From Candidatus Bathyarchaeota archaeon (GTDB lineage: Archaea > Thermoproteota > Bathyarchaeia > TCS64): 7,702 bases of DNA. Shown piece by piece: positions 1 through 6,247 of the stretch. Where the stretch lies: NCBI GenBank assembly GCA_003662205.1, contig QMXQ01000070.1, positions 1 through 7,702 of the forward strand, written 5' to 3'. Below the pieces are notes generated by a model. It saw nothing but the letters and a program-made list of their open reading frames with translations. It made no database searches and was not told where the DNA came from. The position numbers and the translations under genes are program-made. Each line of letters starts with the position of its first letter. Positions within the stretch are counted from its first letter, which is position 1.

Positions 1-1
1 C

Positions 2-565
2 TCCAGCGTCACCGACCCTTATCAGCCGCTGGAGCAAAAGTTCCGGTTGACCCGTGGCTCCCTCCAGGTCCTGCTGGAGTATCAGTTTCCCGTCGTGGTG
101 CAGACGAAGTCTGATCTGGTTCTCAGGGACCTCGACCTGCTACGGCGATTCGACGACTGCGAGGTCGGCTTCACTATCACCGCCATCGACGACGAGGTGC
201 GCCGCGCCTTCGAGCCGAGGGCGTCCCCTGTTCAGGCGAGGCTTGCGGCCCTGAGGGAGATCAGCGAGGCGGACGTGCCGACGTATGTCTTCCTCGGGCC
301 GCTGCTCCCGTATCTCAGCGAGGAGGGGCTCGGAGAGCTTCTGGACGAGCTGGCCGAGTTCGTGGGCCGCGTCATCGTGGATCGGCTCAACATCAAATGC
401 GGGAACATGCCCCCGATCAGGCGCGCCCTCTCGCGGTACTACCCGGACCTGCTGCCGATGTTCGAGTCGGCGCTCTCGCCCGACTCCCAATACTATTCGG
501 TGCTAAAAAGGAGGGTGGCCGATATGTGCCGCGATCGCGGGATACCCTACGACTTCTGCTACTGA
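2..565 (+). CDS. Radical SAM protein, spore photoproduct lyase (SplB)-like family, C-terminal part
   Basis: The open frame runs in from the left edge (first full codon at 2), so the gene is 5' truncated; 187 residues and a TGA stop (563-565) are visible. The text SSVTDPYQPLE near the left edge, then the segment QTKSDLVLRDLDLL and the stretch VGFTIT...FEPRASPVQARLAAL, are hallmarks of the SplB-like radical SAM group often annotated 'DNA repair photolyase' (COG1533). In this family the CxxxCxxC cluster motif lies N-terminal of the part seen here, so it should be just outside the window. The visible part corresponds to the second half of the TIM-barrel plus a C-terminal helical tail ending in PYDFCY. 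The TTG at 47 is internal, because family-conserved residues precede it. The true substrate is unknown: most members outside spore formers are not proven photoproduct lyases. It converges on the VOC gene with a 7 bp stop-to-stop overlap. Confidence 0.88.
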   Translation, partial: SSVTDPYQPLEQKFRLTRGSLQVLLEYQFPVVVQTKSDLVLRDLDLLRRFDDCEVGFTITAIDDEVRRAFEPRASPVQARLAALREISEADVPTYVFLGPLLPYLSEEGLGELLDELAEFVGRVIVDRLNIKCGNMPPIRRALSRYYPDLLPMFESALSPDSQYYSVLKRRVADMCRDRGIPYDFCY

Positions 566-927
566 CTCATCCCCTTCTCCATGATCTCGATGTCGTGGCC
601 GTCGGGGTCCTTGAAGAAGGCGATGCGGGAGCCGTCGCCGAGGGTCACCTTCCGCAGCTTCAGCCCCATCCCCTCCAGCTTGGAGACCATGCCGTCGTAG
701 TCGTCGATGTGGAAGGCGACGTGGCTCCACCCTCCCTCCGGGGCCTCGGCCGGGGCGCCGGGGCGCTGGATGAGCTCCAGCAGTCCCCCGCCGACGTCGA
801 GGACGGCGATCCTAGCCTCGCCGGCGGTGAACCTGCGGTGTTCGGGGAAGTTGAAGATGTCGGCGTAGAACTTGAGTGACCGCTCCAGGTCCTTGACGTA
901 GATGCCGATGTGGTCCAGCGACGCCAT
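559..927 (-). CDS. VOC-superfamily (glyoxalase/bleomycin-resistance fold) protein
   Basis: This is a complete 122-residue protein, the usual size for a single-chain vicinal-oxygen-chelate enzyme with two beta-alpha-beta-beta-beta modules. Module 1 starts LDHIGIYVKDLERSLKFY; module 2 starts near HVAFHIDD and ends DPDGHDIEIME. The four expected metal ligand positions are all filled: His6, Glu51, His69 and Glu114. A divalent-metal enzyme is therefore likely. The chemistry (glyoxalase I, methylmalonyl-CoA epimerase, dioxygenase or thiol transferase) cannot be decided from sequence alone. It is the second gene of an operon with ppdK, beginning 6 bp after the ppdK stop. The ATG start (925-927) is preceded by GGGAGTGA, which spans the last ppdK codon and its TGA, so translation is probably coupled. 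The TAG stop (559-561) overlaps the 3' end of the opposing radical SAM gene. Confidence 0.87.
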   Translation of the reverse strand: MASLDHIGIYVKDLERSLKFYADIFNFPEHRRFTAGEARIAVLDVGGGLLELIQRPGAPAEAPEGGWSHVAFHIDDYDGMVSKLEGMGLKLRKVTLGDGSRIAFFKDPDGHDIEIMEKGMSQ

Positions 928-945
928 CCCTGCTCACTCCCTGTC
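928..945 (-). promoter_or_regulatory. Shine-Dalgarno site of the VOC gene inside the ppdK stop
   Basis: On the minus strand the sequence GGGAGTGA is formed by the last ppdK codon (GAG), its TGA stop and the preceding bases. It is followed by 6 bases and then the VOC ATG. It is a near match to the archaeal/bacterial anti-SD complement GGAGGTGA and supports both the chosen VOC start and translational coupling. Confidence 0.65.
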
Positions 946-3738
946 GTGCTTCAGCTTGGCCTGGGCGGCGGCCAGCCTTGCGATGGGGACCCTGTAGGGG
1001 CTGCAGGAGACGTAGTCGAGGCCGATGATGTGGCAGAACTCGATGCTGTGGGGGTCTCCCCCGTGCTCGCCGCAGATGCCGATCTCCAGCTTCGGGTTGG
1101 TCTTCCGCCCCTTCTCGACGCAGATCTTCATAAGCTGGCCGACGCCGTCCCAGTCGAGCTGCTGGAAGGGGTTGCTGGGTAGGAGGCCCCGGTCGACGAA
1201 GTTGAGGAGGAACTTGCCCTCCGCGTCGTCCCTGGAGATGCCGAAGGTCATCTGGGTGAGGTCGTTGGTGCCGAAGCTGAAGAAGTCGGCGTCGCGGGCG
1301 ATCTCGTCGGCGGTCAGCGCCGCCCTCGGGGTCTCGATCATGGTACCGAACATGTAGTCGAGGTCCACGCCCTTCTCCGCCATCACCTGCTTCGCCACCC
1401 TCTCAAGCTTCATCCTCTCGGCGTGGAGCTCGTTGACATGGCTCGTCAACGGTATCATCACCTCCGGGTGGACCTCGACCCCCCTCTTCGCCACGTTGCA
1501 GGCTGCCTCGAAGATGGCGCGGACCTGCATCTCGGTGAGCCCCGGATACATGAGGCCGGCGCGGCAGCCGCGGAGGCCCAGCATCGGGTTGGTCTCCCAG
1601 AGACTCTCCACGACCCTGAGGATCTTCTCCTTCTCAGCGAGCTCGTCGGGGTTCTCGCCCGTGCAGCGGAGCCTGGTGACCTCCTCCAGGAGCTGCTCAC
1701 GGGGCGGCAGGAACTCATGCATGGGCGGGTCGATGAGCCGGATGATGACGGGTAGGCCGTCCATGGCCTCAAAGATGCCCTCGAAGTCCTTTCTCTGGAA
1801 GGGCAGGAGCGCGTCGAGGGCCTCTCTGTACTCCTTGACCGCCGGGTTTGCATCCGCCTCCACCCTGAGCTTCTCGATCTCCTCTTTGAGCTCCTCGTTA
1901 TCTGGGTCGGACTCCAGACGGTTCTCCAGATCGGCGATCCGCCTGAGAATGGGCGCCGCGGCGTCGGACTGGAGGATCATCTTCACGATGTTCTCCCTCC
2001 TGCTGATCTCCTCGCCCTCCTGGTCGAAGAACATGTGCTCGGTTCTGCAGAGGCCTATACCCTCGGCGCCGAACATCCGGGCCCTCCGAGCGTCCTCCGG
2101 GTTGTCGGCGTTGGTTCTGATGCCCAGGGTGCGGATCTCGTCCGCCCAGCTCAGGGCTTGGATGAGCTCCTTCTCCTTCTCGAAGCTGGGTGGCTTGGTC
2201 TCTATGACGCCCGCGAAGACCTCGCCGGTGGCGCCGTCAATGGAGATGTAGTCGCCCTCTTTGAACACACGGCCCTTGACGGTGAACAGTTTCTCCTGGA
2301 GGTTGATCCTGATCTCCTCCGCGCCGGCGACGCAGGGCTTGCCCCAGCCCCTGGCGACGACCGCCGCGTGGGACGTGCCCCCGCCGTGCTGGGTCAGGAA
2401 GCCCCTAGAGACGATCATCCCGTTGACATCGTCGGGGGTGGTCTCGGGCCGGACCAAGATCATGTCCTTCCCCGCCCTTCCGAGCTTCTCCGCCTTGTCA
2501 GCGTCGAAGATGATGATCCCGGAGGCCGCGCCCGGCGAGGCGTTCAGGCCGACTGTGAGGAGGTCGCCGCGCTTCCTCGCCTCCTCCTTCGCCTCGGGAT
2601 CGAACTGGGGATGCAGCAGCTGGTCCACCTGCTTCGGCGTGATCCTCTGAATAGCCGTCTCCTTGTCGATGAGCCCCTCCTTAGCCATGTCCACGGCGAT
2701 CTTTATCGCTGCCCTCGCCGTCCTCTTGCCCGTCCTCGTCTGGAGGATGTAGAGGACGCCCCTCTCGATGGTGAACTCCACGTCCTGCATGTCCTTGTAG
2801 TGGCTCTCCAGCTTCTCCGCGATCTCCTCGAGCTGCTTGTAGAGATCGGGTTGCTCCTTTTTGAGGTCTATGAGCTTTATGGGTGTCCTGATGCCGGCCA
2901 CCACGTCCTCGCCTTGGGCGTTGAAGAGGAGCTCCCCGAAGAGGCCTTTCTCGCCCGTCGCGGGGTCCCGGGTGAACATGACGCCGCTGCCTGAGTCCCA
3001 GCCCATGTTGCCGAAGACCATCGTCTGGACGTTGCAGGCGGTCCCCATCTCGTCAGGGATGCCCTCGATCCTCCTGTATGTCTGGGCCCTCGGGGTGTTC
3101 CAGGAGTTGAAGACGGCGGCTATCGCCAGCCTCAGCTGCTCAAAGGGGTCCGTGGGGAAGGCCCGGCCCACCTCTCTCTCGAAGACCTCCTTCATCTCCT
3201 CAACGACCCGCTTGAGGCCTTTGACGCTGAGGTCGGTGTCGGTCTCGACGCCCTCCCGCCTCTTCTCCGCCTCGAAGACCTCGTCGAACTTGGCCCGCTC
3301 CGCGCCCATGACGACGTCGGCGAACATGGTTATGAACCGCCTGTACGCGTCGTAGACGAACCGCTCGTCCCCCGTCAGCTCGACGAGGCCGGCTGCGACC
3401 TCGTCGTTCAGGCCGAGGTTGAGGACGGTGTCCATCATACCGGGCATGGAGATGGGGGCGCCGCTCCTCACCGACACGAGCAGCGGGCTCTTGGGGTCGC
3501 CGAAGCGCTTGCCCGTCCGCTCCTCCAGGCGGCGGACGTGCTCCATTATCTCCTCCCAGAGCCCCTCGGGGAACGTCCCGCCCGCCTTGAAGAAGTCGTT
3601 GCAGGTCCTCGTCGTGATGGTGAACCCCGGGGGGACGCGGAGGCCGAGGTTGGTCATCTCCGCCAGGTTGGCCCCCTTTCCGCCGAGGAGGGGCTTCATA
3701 TCCTTGTTCCCTTCCTCGAAATCGTAGACCCTCTTCAA
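934..3738 (-). CDS. ppdK: Pyruvate, phosphate dikinase
   Basis: Pyruvate, phosphate dikinase interconverts ATP + pyruvate + Pi and AMP + PEP + PPi, linking glycolysis and gluconeogenesis in the cytoplasm. The 934-residue protein has the full order: N-terminal ATP-grasp (LLGGKGANLAEM at 17-28, SVRSGAPISMPGMMDTVLNLGL at 89-110), swivelling phospho-His domain (GGGTSHAAVVARG, His457), and C-terminal PEP/pyruvate TIM barrel (CRTEHMFF, Arg565; IRLIDPPMHEF, Arg667; IETPRAAL, Glu802; GTNDLTQ, Asp826; catalytic Cys889 in GICGEHGG). All match the catalytic residues known for the Clostridium symbiosum enzyme. The chain is roughly 50-60 residues longer than that enzyme. Most of the excess is a charged helical insert at about 587-640. 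The TTG start (3736-3738) is forced: an in-frame TAG lies at 3751-3753, and the N-terminus KRVYDFEEGNKDM fits the family. The ribosome binding site is weak (AGGTAGG, 12 or more bases upstream). ppdK leads an operon with the VOC gene and is divergent from the M20 gene. Confidence 0.97.
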   Translation of the reverse strand: MKRVYDFEEGNKDMKPLLGGKGANLAEMTNLGLRVPPGFTITTRTCNDFFKAGGTFPEGLWEEIMEHVRRLEERTGKRFGDPKSPLLVSVRSGAPISMPGMMDTVLNLGLNDEVAAGLVELTGDERFVYDAYRRFITMFADVVMGAERAKFDEVFEAEKRREGVETDTDLSVKGLKRVVEEMKEVFEREVGRAFPTDPFEQLRLAIAAVFNSWNTPRAQTYRRIEGIPDEMGTACNVQTMVFGNMGWDSGSGVMFTRDPATGEKGLFGELLFNAQGEDVVAGIRTPIKLIDLKKEQPDLYKQLEEIAEKLESHYKDMQDVEFTIERGVLYILQTRTGKRTARAAIKIAVDMAKEGLIDKETAIQRITPKQVDQLLHPQFDPEAKEEARKRGDLLTVGLNASPGAASGIIIFDADKAEKLGRAGKDMILVRPETTPDDVNGMIVSRGFLTQHGGGTSHAAVVARGWGKPCVAGAEEIRINLQEKLFTVKGRVFKEGDYISIDGATGEVFAGVIETKPPSFEKEKELIQALSWADEIRTLGIRTNADNPEDARRARMFGAEGIGLCRTEHMFFDQEGEEISRRENIVKMILQSDAAAPILRRIADLENRLESDPDNEELKEEIEKLRVEADANPAVKEYREALDALLPFQRKDFEGIFEAMDGLPVIIRLIDPPMHEFLPPREQLLEEVTRLRCTGENPDELAEKEKILRVVESLWETNPMLGLRGCRAGLMYPGLTEMQVRAIFEAACNVAKRGVEVHPEVMIPLTSHVNELHAERMKLERVAKQVMAEKGVDLDYMFGTMIETPRAALTADEIARDADFFSFGTNDLTQMTFGISRDDAEGKFLLNFVDRGLLPSNPFQQLDWDGVGQLMKICVEKGRKTNPKLEIGICGEHGGDPHSIEFCHIIGLDYVSCSPYRVPIARLAAAQAKLKHDRE

Positions 3739-3866
3739 CCCTAAACTCGCCTACCTTTAGATCAACAAATCTTTACCGTCGAGGGTTGCTGATAAATCTA
3801 CCCTTCGCCGCGGCGACCAGAAAACGATATCAGCTATGCGCGCCTATAGAGACGGAGGTTTCAGGC
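3739..3866. promoter_or_regulatory. Divergent promoter region between ppdK and the M20 amidohydrolase
   Basis: These 128 bp separate two divergent start codons, so both promoters must lie here. They are more AT-rich than the genes on either side. For ppdK, a TATA-like GATTTATC (minus strand, about 3791-3798) sits about 55 bases before the TTG, which would give a leader of about 30 nt. For the M20 gene, AT-rich stretches at about 3752-3776 and AAAACGATAT at about 3821-3830 are candidates. CTTTA occurs twice (about 3755 and 3771) around an AGAT-N6-ATCT partial dyad (3760-3773), which could be a regulator site. Assignments of individual boxes are weak; the region-level call is sound. Confidence 0.4.
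3854..3859 (+). promoter_or_regulatory. Shine-Dalgarno site GGAGGT fixing the M20 start
   Basis: A perfect GGAGGT lies 7 bases before the TTG at 3867. This decides the start against the longer reading from TTG 3786, whose extra 27 residues look unlike any M20 N-terminus and would lie across the divergent promoter region. Confidence 0.8.
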
Positions 3867-5069
3867 TTGAGAGATGTGGAAGAGTTGAAACGCCTCGTCC
3901 AGGAGGCGGTGGAGGAGCAGAGGGAGCGCCTCTGCGAGATCAGCCGCTGGCTCTACGAGCACCCGGAGCTGGGGAGCGAGGAATATCAGGCGGCGGAGCT
4001 GCTGACGGGCGAACTCGAAAAACACGGCTTCGCGGTGGAGAGGGGGCTGCTGGGGATGCCGACGGCCTTCTCCGCCTCGTACAAGGGGCGGGGGGACGGC
4101 CCGAGGGTCGCCGTGCTGGCCGAGTACGACGCCCTTCCCGGCGTCGGCCACGGCTGCGGCCACAACCTCATCGCGGCGTCCGCGGTGGGCGCCGGCATCG
4201 CCGCGAGCAAGGTCATGGGCGAGCTGGACGGCGAGGTCCTGGTGGTCGGGACCCCCGCGGAGGAAGGGCGCGGCCCCAGCGCGGGGAGCAAGGTGATCAT
4301 GGCGGAGAAGGGGTTCTGGGATGATATAGACGCGGCCATCATGCTCCACCCCTCGGTCCGGTGGAGCGTCGGCAACCGGAGCCTCGGCATCTGGACGGTG
4401 AAGATGGAGTTCAAGGGGCAGACCTCCCACGCCGCCGCCTCCCCCCACGAGGGCATCAACGCCCTCAACGCCGCCGTCCTCGCCTTCACGGCGACCCACA
4501 TGCTCCGGCAGGAGGCCCGGCGCGACGCGAACTTGGTCATCCACGGCATCATCTCCGAGGGGGGCCTCGCGTCGAACATCATCCCCGACCGGGCCGTCTG
4601 CGAGTTCGGCGTCCGGAGCAGCGACGATGCCTACCTCAAGGAGATGGTGGAGAAGGTGGCCCGGTGCGCCGAGGGGGCCGCCCTCGCGATGGGGGCGAAG
4701 GTGAAGGTGACGAAGAAGAAGCTCTACAGCGGAAAGAAGATCAACGAGCCTCTGGTCGAGCTCCTCTGGAACAACTACAAGGCCCTGGGCGTCGAGCCCG
4801 TCGACTGGAGGGAATCCATCAAGGGGATGCCGATGGCGTCCACCGACTTCGGCGACGTCTCCCAGAGGACGCCCGCAGCAGGCTCATACATCAAGATCGC
4901 CGATCCGGGCACCCCGGGCCACAGCAGGGAGTTCGCCGACGCGTCCGTGACGCTGGAGGGGCTGGAGGCGATGATCATCGGCGCGAAGGCGCTGGCGATG
5001 ACCATCGTGGACCTCCTCGCCAACCCCGAGAACGCCAAGCGGGCGAGGGAATACTTCAACAGCCACTAG
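3867..5069 (+). CDS. M20 family metallo-amidohydrolase (AbgB / PM20D2-like)
   Basis: This is a 400-residue zinc-dependent amidohydrolase, the normal length for the family, starting MRDVEELKRL. Domains: catalytic N-terminal part (ISRWLYEHPELGSEEY at 25-40; AEYDALPGVGHGCGHN at 85-100), lid/dimerisation domain (about 175-290, with the conserved His188 in GQTSHAA), and catalytic C-terminal part (STDFGDVSQ at 325-333; GHSREFAD at 351-358). Likely metal ligands are Cys97, His99, Glu133, His161 and His352. Glu132 of GTPAEEG is the likely general base by analogy with plant IAA-amino-acid hydrolases. The YDALPG-x-GHGCGHN and DFGDVS signatures point to the AbgB (p-aminobenzoyl-glutamate hydrolase subunit B)/PM20D2 branch, which cleaves N-acyl or dipeptide-like amide bonds. 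No signal peptide is seen, so it is probably cytoplasmic. The substrate is not predictable, and no AbgA or transporter partner is adjacent. The TAG stop lies within a CCACTAGTGG palindrome. Confidence 0.93.
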   Translation: MRDVEELKRLVQEAVEEQRERLCEISRWLYEHPELGSEEYQAAELLTGELEKHGFAVERGLLGMPTAFSASYKGRGDGPRVAVLAEYDALPGVGHGCGHNLIAASAVGAGIAASKVMGELDGEVLVVGTPAEEGRGPSAGSKVIMAEKGFWDDIDAAIMLHPSVRWSVGNRSLGIWTVKMEFKGQTSHAAASPHEGINALNAAVLAFTATHMLRQEARRDANLVIHGIISEGGLASNIIPDRAVCEFGVRSSDDAYLKEMVEKVARCAEGAALAMGAKVKVTKKKLYSGKKINEPLVELLWNNYKALGVEPVDWRESIKGMPMASTDFGDVSQRTPAAGSYIKIADPGTPGHSREFADASVTLEGLEAMIIGAKALAMTIVDLLANPENAKRAREYFNSH

Positions 5070-5205
5070 TGGAACCAACACGGAACAGGCCGCGGCGCCT
5101 GTCCGTAGGATTCGAAGACTTCGAAGACGCAGACGCTAGCATCACCAGATCCTCCTCATCCCCATCTTCTACCTGAATATTTACCTCGGAGAAATGCCGC
5201 GCCAT
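5056..5205 (-). CDS. Doubtful small ORF, 49 residues, unknown
   Basis: I do not recognise this ORF. It begins ATG (5203-5205) with MARHFSEVNIQVEDGDEEDL and ends TGA at 5056-5058, overlapping the last 14 bases of the M20 gene on the other strand. In its favour, GAGGT lies 7 bases upstream of the ATG, and the first 20 or so residues have a believable acidic, amphipathic character. Against it, the second half (SSKSS, RRR) reads through the tandem repeat and the hairpin and looks low-complexity, and there is no clear promoter immediately upstream. It could be a small protein, the stump of a decayed gene, or chance. It lies downstream of the HAD gene on the same strand. Confidence 0.25.
   Translation of the reverse strand: MARHFSEVNIQVEDGDEEDLVMLASASSKSSNPTDRRRGLFRVGSTSGC
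5081..5105 (+). terminator. GC-rich hairpin just after the M20 stop
   Basis: CGGAACAGGC (5081-5090) pairs with GCCTGTCCG (5097-5105) as a 9 bp stem with one bulged A and a 6-base loop, starting 12 bases after the M20 stop. No T-run follows, so it is not a classical intrinsic terminator. It may stabilise the 3' end of the mRNA or pause transcription. The folding is seen in sequence; the function is inferred. Confidence 0.4.
5111..5128. repeat. Perfect tandem duplication of 9 bp (TTCGAAGAC x2)
   Basis: TTCGAAGAC occurs twice head to tail with no mismatch, right after the M20 3' hairpin, and is followed by GCAGACGC. It is probably a slippage product. Each unit contains the palindrome TTCGAA. 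In the doubtful minus-strand ORF here it would encode a Ser/Lys-rich run. Confidence 0.6.
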
Positions 5206-5345
5206 CTACCAGACCTCAGAGGCTCAAAGCCACCCTGAAGCCCCTGGACAAGAAAACGCCCTTCTGAATCTCCCCCGTAATGACGAACAGCTAGCAAAGA
5301 GAGAATATTGACCTGCGCATAAATTTCCTGAAGGCTATCACGTTG

Positions 5346-6104
5346 TCAAGACGGCGGCGATGGTACACGGAAATTCGCAACCGAATATGTAACTATGTCC
5401 GCGAGGCTTGTGGTTTCATCATCGTCGACATTGTTCACTGCGATGACAGCCCTGCAACCCGCAGCCCTCCCGGCAACCATGTCTTCCTGAGCATCTCCCA
5501 CGTAGACGGTCTCACTTGGCTCAACCCCGATGCTCTCGCACGCCAGGAGGATTATGTCTGGCGCCGGTTTCCCTTTCTCAACCATATCTGCGCCCACTAT
5601 GACGTCGAATAGGTCCTCAAATCCCAGTGAAGCCATTATGCCCCTTGCCGCCGCACTGCTCCCATTAGTTGCGATACCGAGCTTCAATCCGGCCTTCTTC
5701 AAAGCCCTTAAAGCACCCCCGACCCCCTTAAAGAAAATCGGTTTATACTTCGTCTCCTGAAGCCTGTCGGCCTCCCTGTAAGCCTTCTCAGCGATCTCTC
5801 TGGCTCTATGCCATCGATGACCCGTCAGGAAAAGAGCACAGGCCGCGACGACGATATCCTCCTTGCGAGGAGCCCTAGCGAGGGGGCCGTACCTATCCAC
5901 ACTGAAATCTCTAATATCCACGCCGGATAGCTCGGCCCATTTCACAGCGGCTTCTCTACCCACCATTTTGCTGATCACCTCGAATCTGGCCCTAGCCATG
6001 TACGCGTACCGAACTTCGTCCAAGAGAGTGCCATCCAAGTCGAACAAGACAAGATTACACAGGACTTCTTGTTCACCAATAACTATCTTCTGCAATCTAT
6101 TCAC
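5346..6104 (-). CDS. HAD-superfamily hydrolase, phosphoglycolate-phosphatase-like
   Basis: This is a complete 252-residue HAD phosphatase. All four motifs are intact: I, LFDLDGTLLD with nucleophile Asp22 and Asp24; II, IATNGSS with Thr146; III, Lys179 in KGKPAPD; IV, YVGDAQEDM with Asp204 and Asp208. The all-helical stretch between motifs I and II (about 30-125) is a C1-type cap, which normally selects small phosphorylated substrates such as phosphoglycolate, sugar phosphates or nucleotides; the exact substrate is open. The GTG start (6102-6104) has no SD but lies about 28 bp from the centre of a good TATA-like box, the geometry of a leaderless archaeal transcript. An internal start nearer motif I is possible, because the 16 residues before LVLFDLDGT exceed the usual lead-in. 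G+C (about 47-55% in sampled lines) is lower than in the ppdK/M20 block, hinting at a different history. Its nearest upstream neighbour on the strand is the broken methyltransferase. Confidence 0.9.
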   Translation of the reverse strand: MNRLQKIVIGEQEVLCNLVLFDLDGTLLDEVRYAYMARARFEVISKMVGREAAVKWAELSGVDIRDFSVDRYGPLARAPRKEDIVVAACALFLTGHRWHRAREIAEKAYREADRLQETKYKPIFFKGVGGALRALKKAGLKLGIATNGSSAAARGIMASLGFEDLFDVIVGADMVEKGKPAPDIILLACESIGVEPSETVYVGDAQEDMVAGRAAGCRAVIAVNNVDDDETTSLADIVTYSVANFRVPSPPS

Positions 6105-6127
6105 TACAGCAAAAAACGCGCGGCGAG

Positions 6128-6137
6128 TTTAATAATT
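6128..6137 (-). promoter_or_regulatory. TATA-like box of the HAD gene (leaderless geometry)
   Basis: Minus-strand AATTATTAAA, preceded by a purine-rich BRE-like CCGAGA, is centred about 28 bp before the GTG at 6104. That spacing puts the transcription start at or within a base or two of the start codon. With no SD upstream, it argues for a leaderless mRNA and for an archaeal host. Confidence 0.55.
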
Positions 6138-6153
6138 CTCGGTTAAACTAGCG

Positions 6154-6233
6154 TTAGTATTAAGTGTTTACTTCTTCAAAGACAGTATTCATCGTCGCTA
6201 CACGCCGAGCTGGGCGCCATTAGAATTAATACT
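6154..6233. repeat. AT-rich imperfect repeat pair between HAD and the methyltransferase
   Basis: TTAGTATTAA (6154-6163) and TTAGAATTAA (6220-6229) are 9/10 identical direct repeats. AGTATTAA (6156-6163) is also an exact inverted match to TTAATACT (6226-6233). They lie in the 143 bp gap downstream of the methyltransferase stop. They could be chance in AT-rich DNA or a pair of TATA/regulator sites. No T-rich terminator is evident here. Confidence 0.3.
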
Positions 6234-6247
6234 TTGAGGATCGTCTC

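Noticed and set aside
1433..2994. Long plus-strand open frames (272 and 319 codons) opposite ppdK
   Set aside because: They are antisense shadows produced by high G+C third positions. They have no recognisable domain and lie wholly opposite a complete, convincing ppdK.
3786..3866. Longer M20 reading starting at TTG 3786
   Set aside because: The extra 27 residues have no family likeness, there is no SD before 3786, and a perfect GGAGGT precedes TTG 3867.
3861..4582. Minus-strand frames of about 200-230 codons opposite the M20 gene
   Set aside because: They are low-complexity, Arg/Pro/Gly/Ala-rich products of the reverse strand of a clear M20 enzyme.
5108..5130. GGATTCGAAGA as a tRNA T-loop
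   Set aside because: There is no matching acceptor, D or anticodon stem around it. It is part of the TTCGAAGAC tandem repeat.
5343..5612. Plus-strand frame of 89 codons overlapping the HAD gene end
   Set aside because: It is a shadow of the HAD gene, which has all four catalytic motifs on the minus strand.
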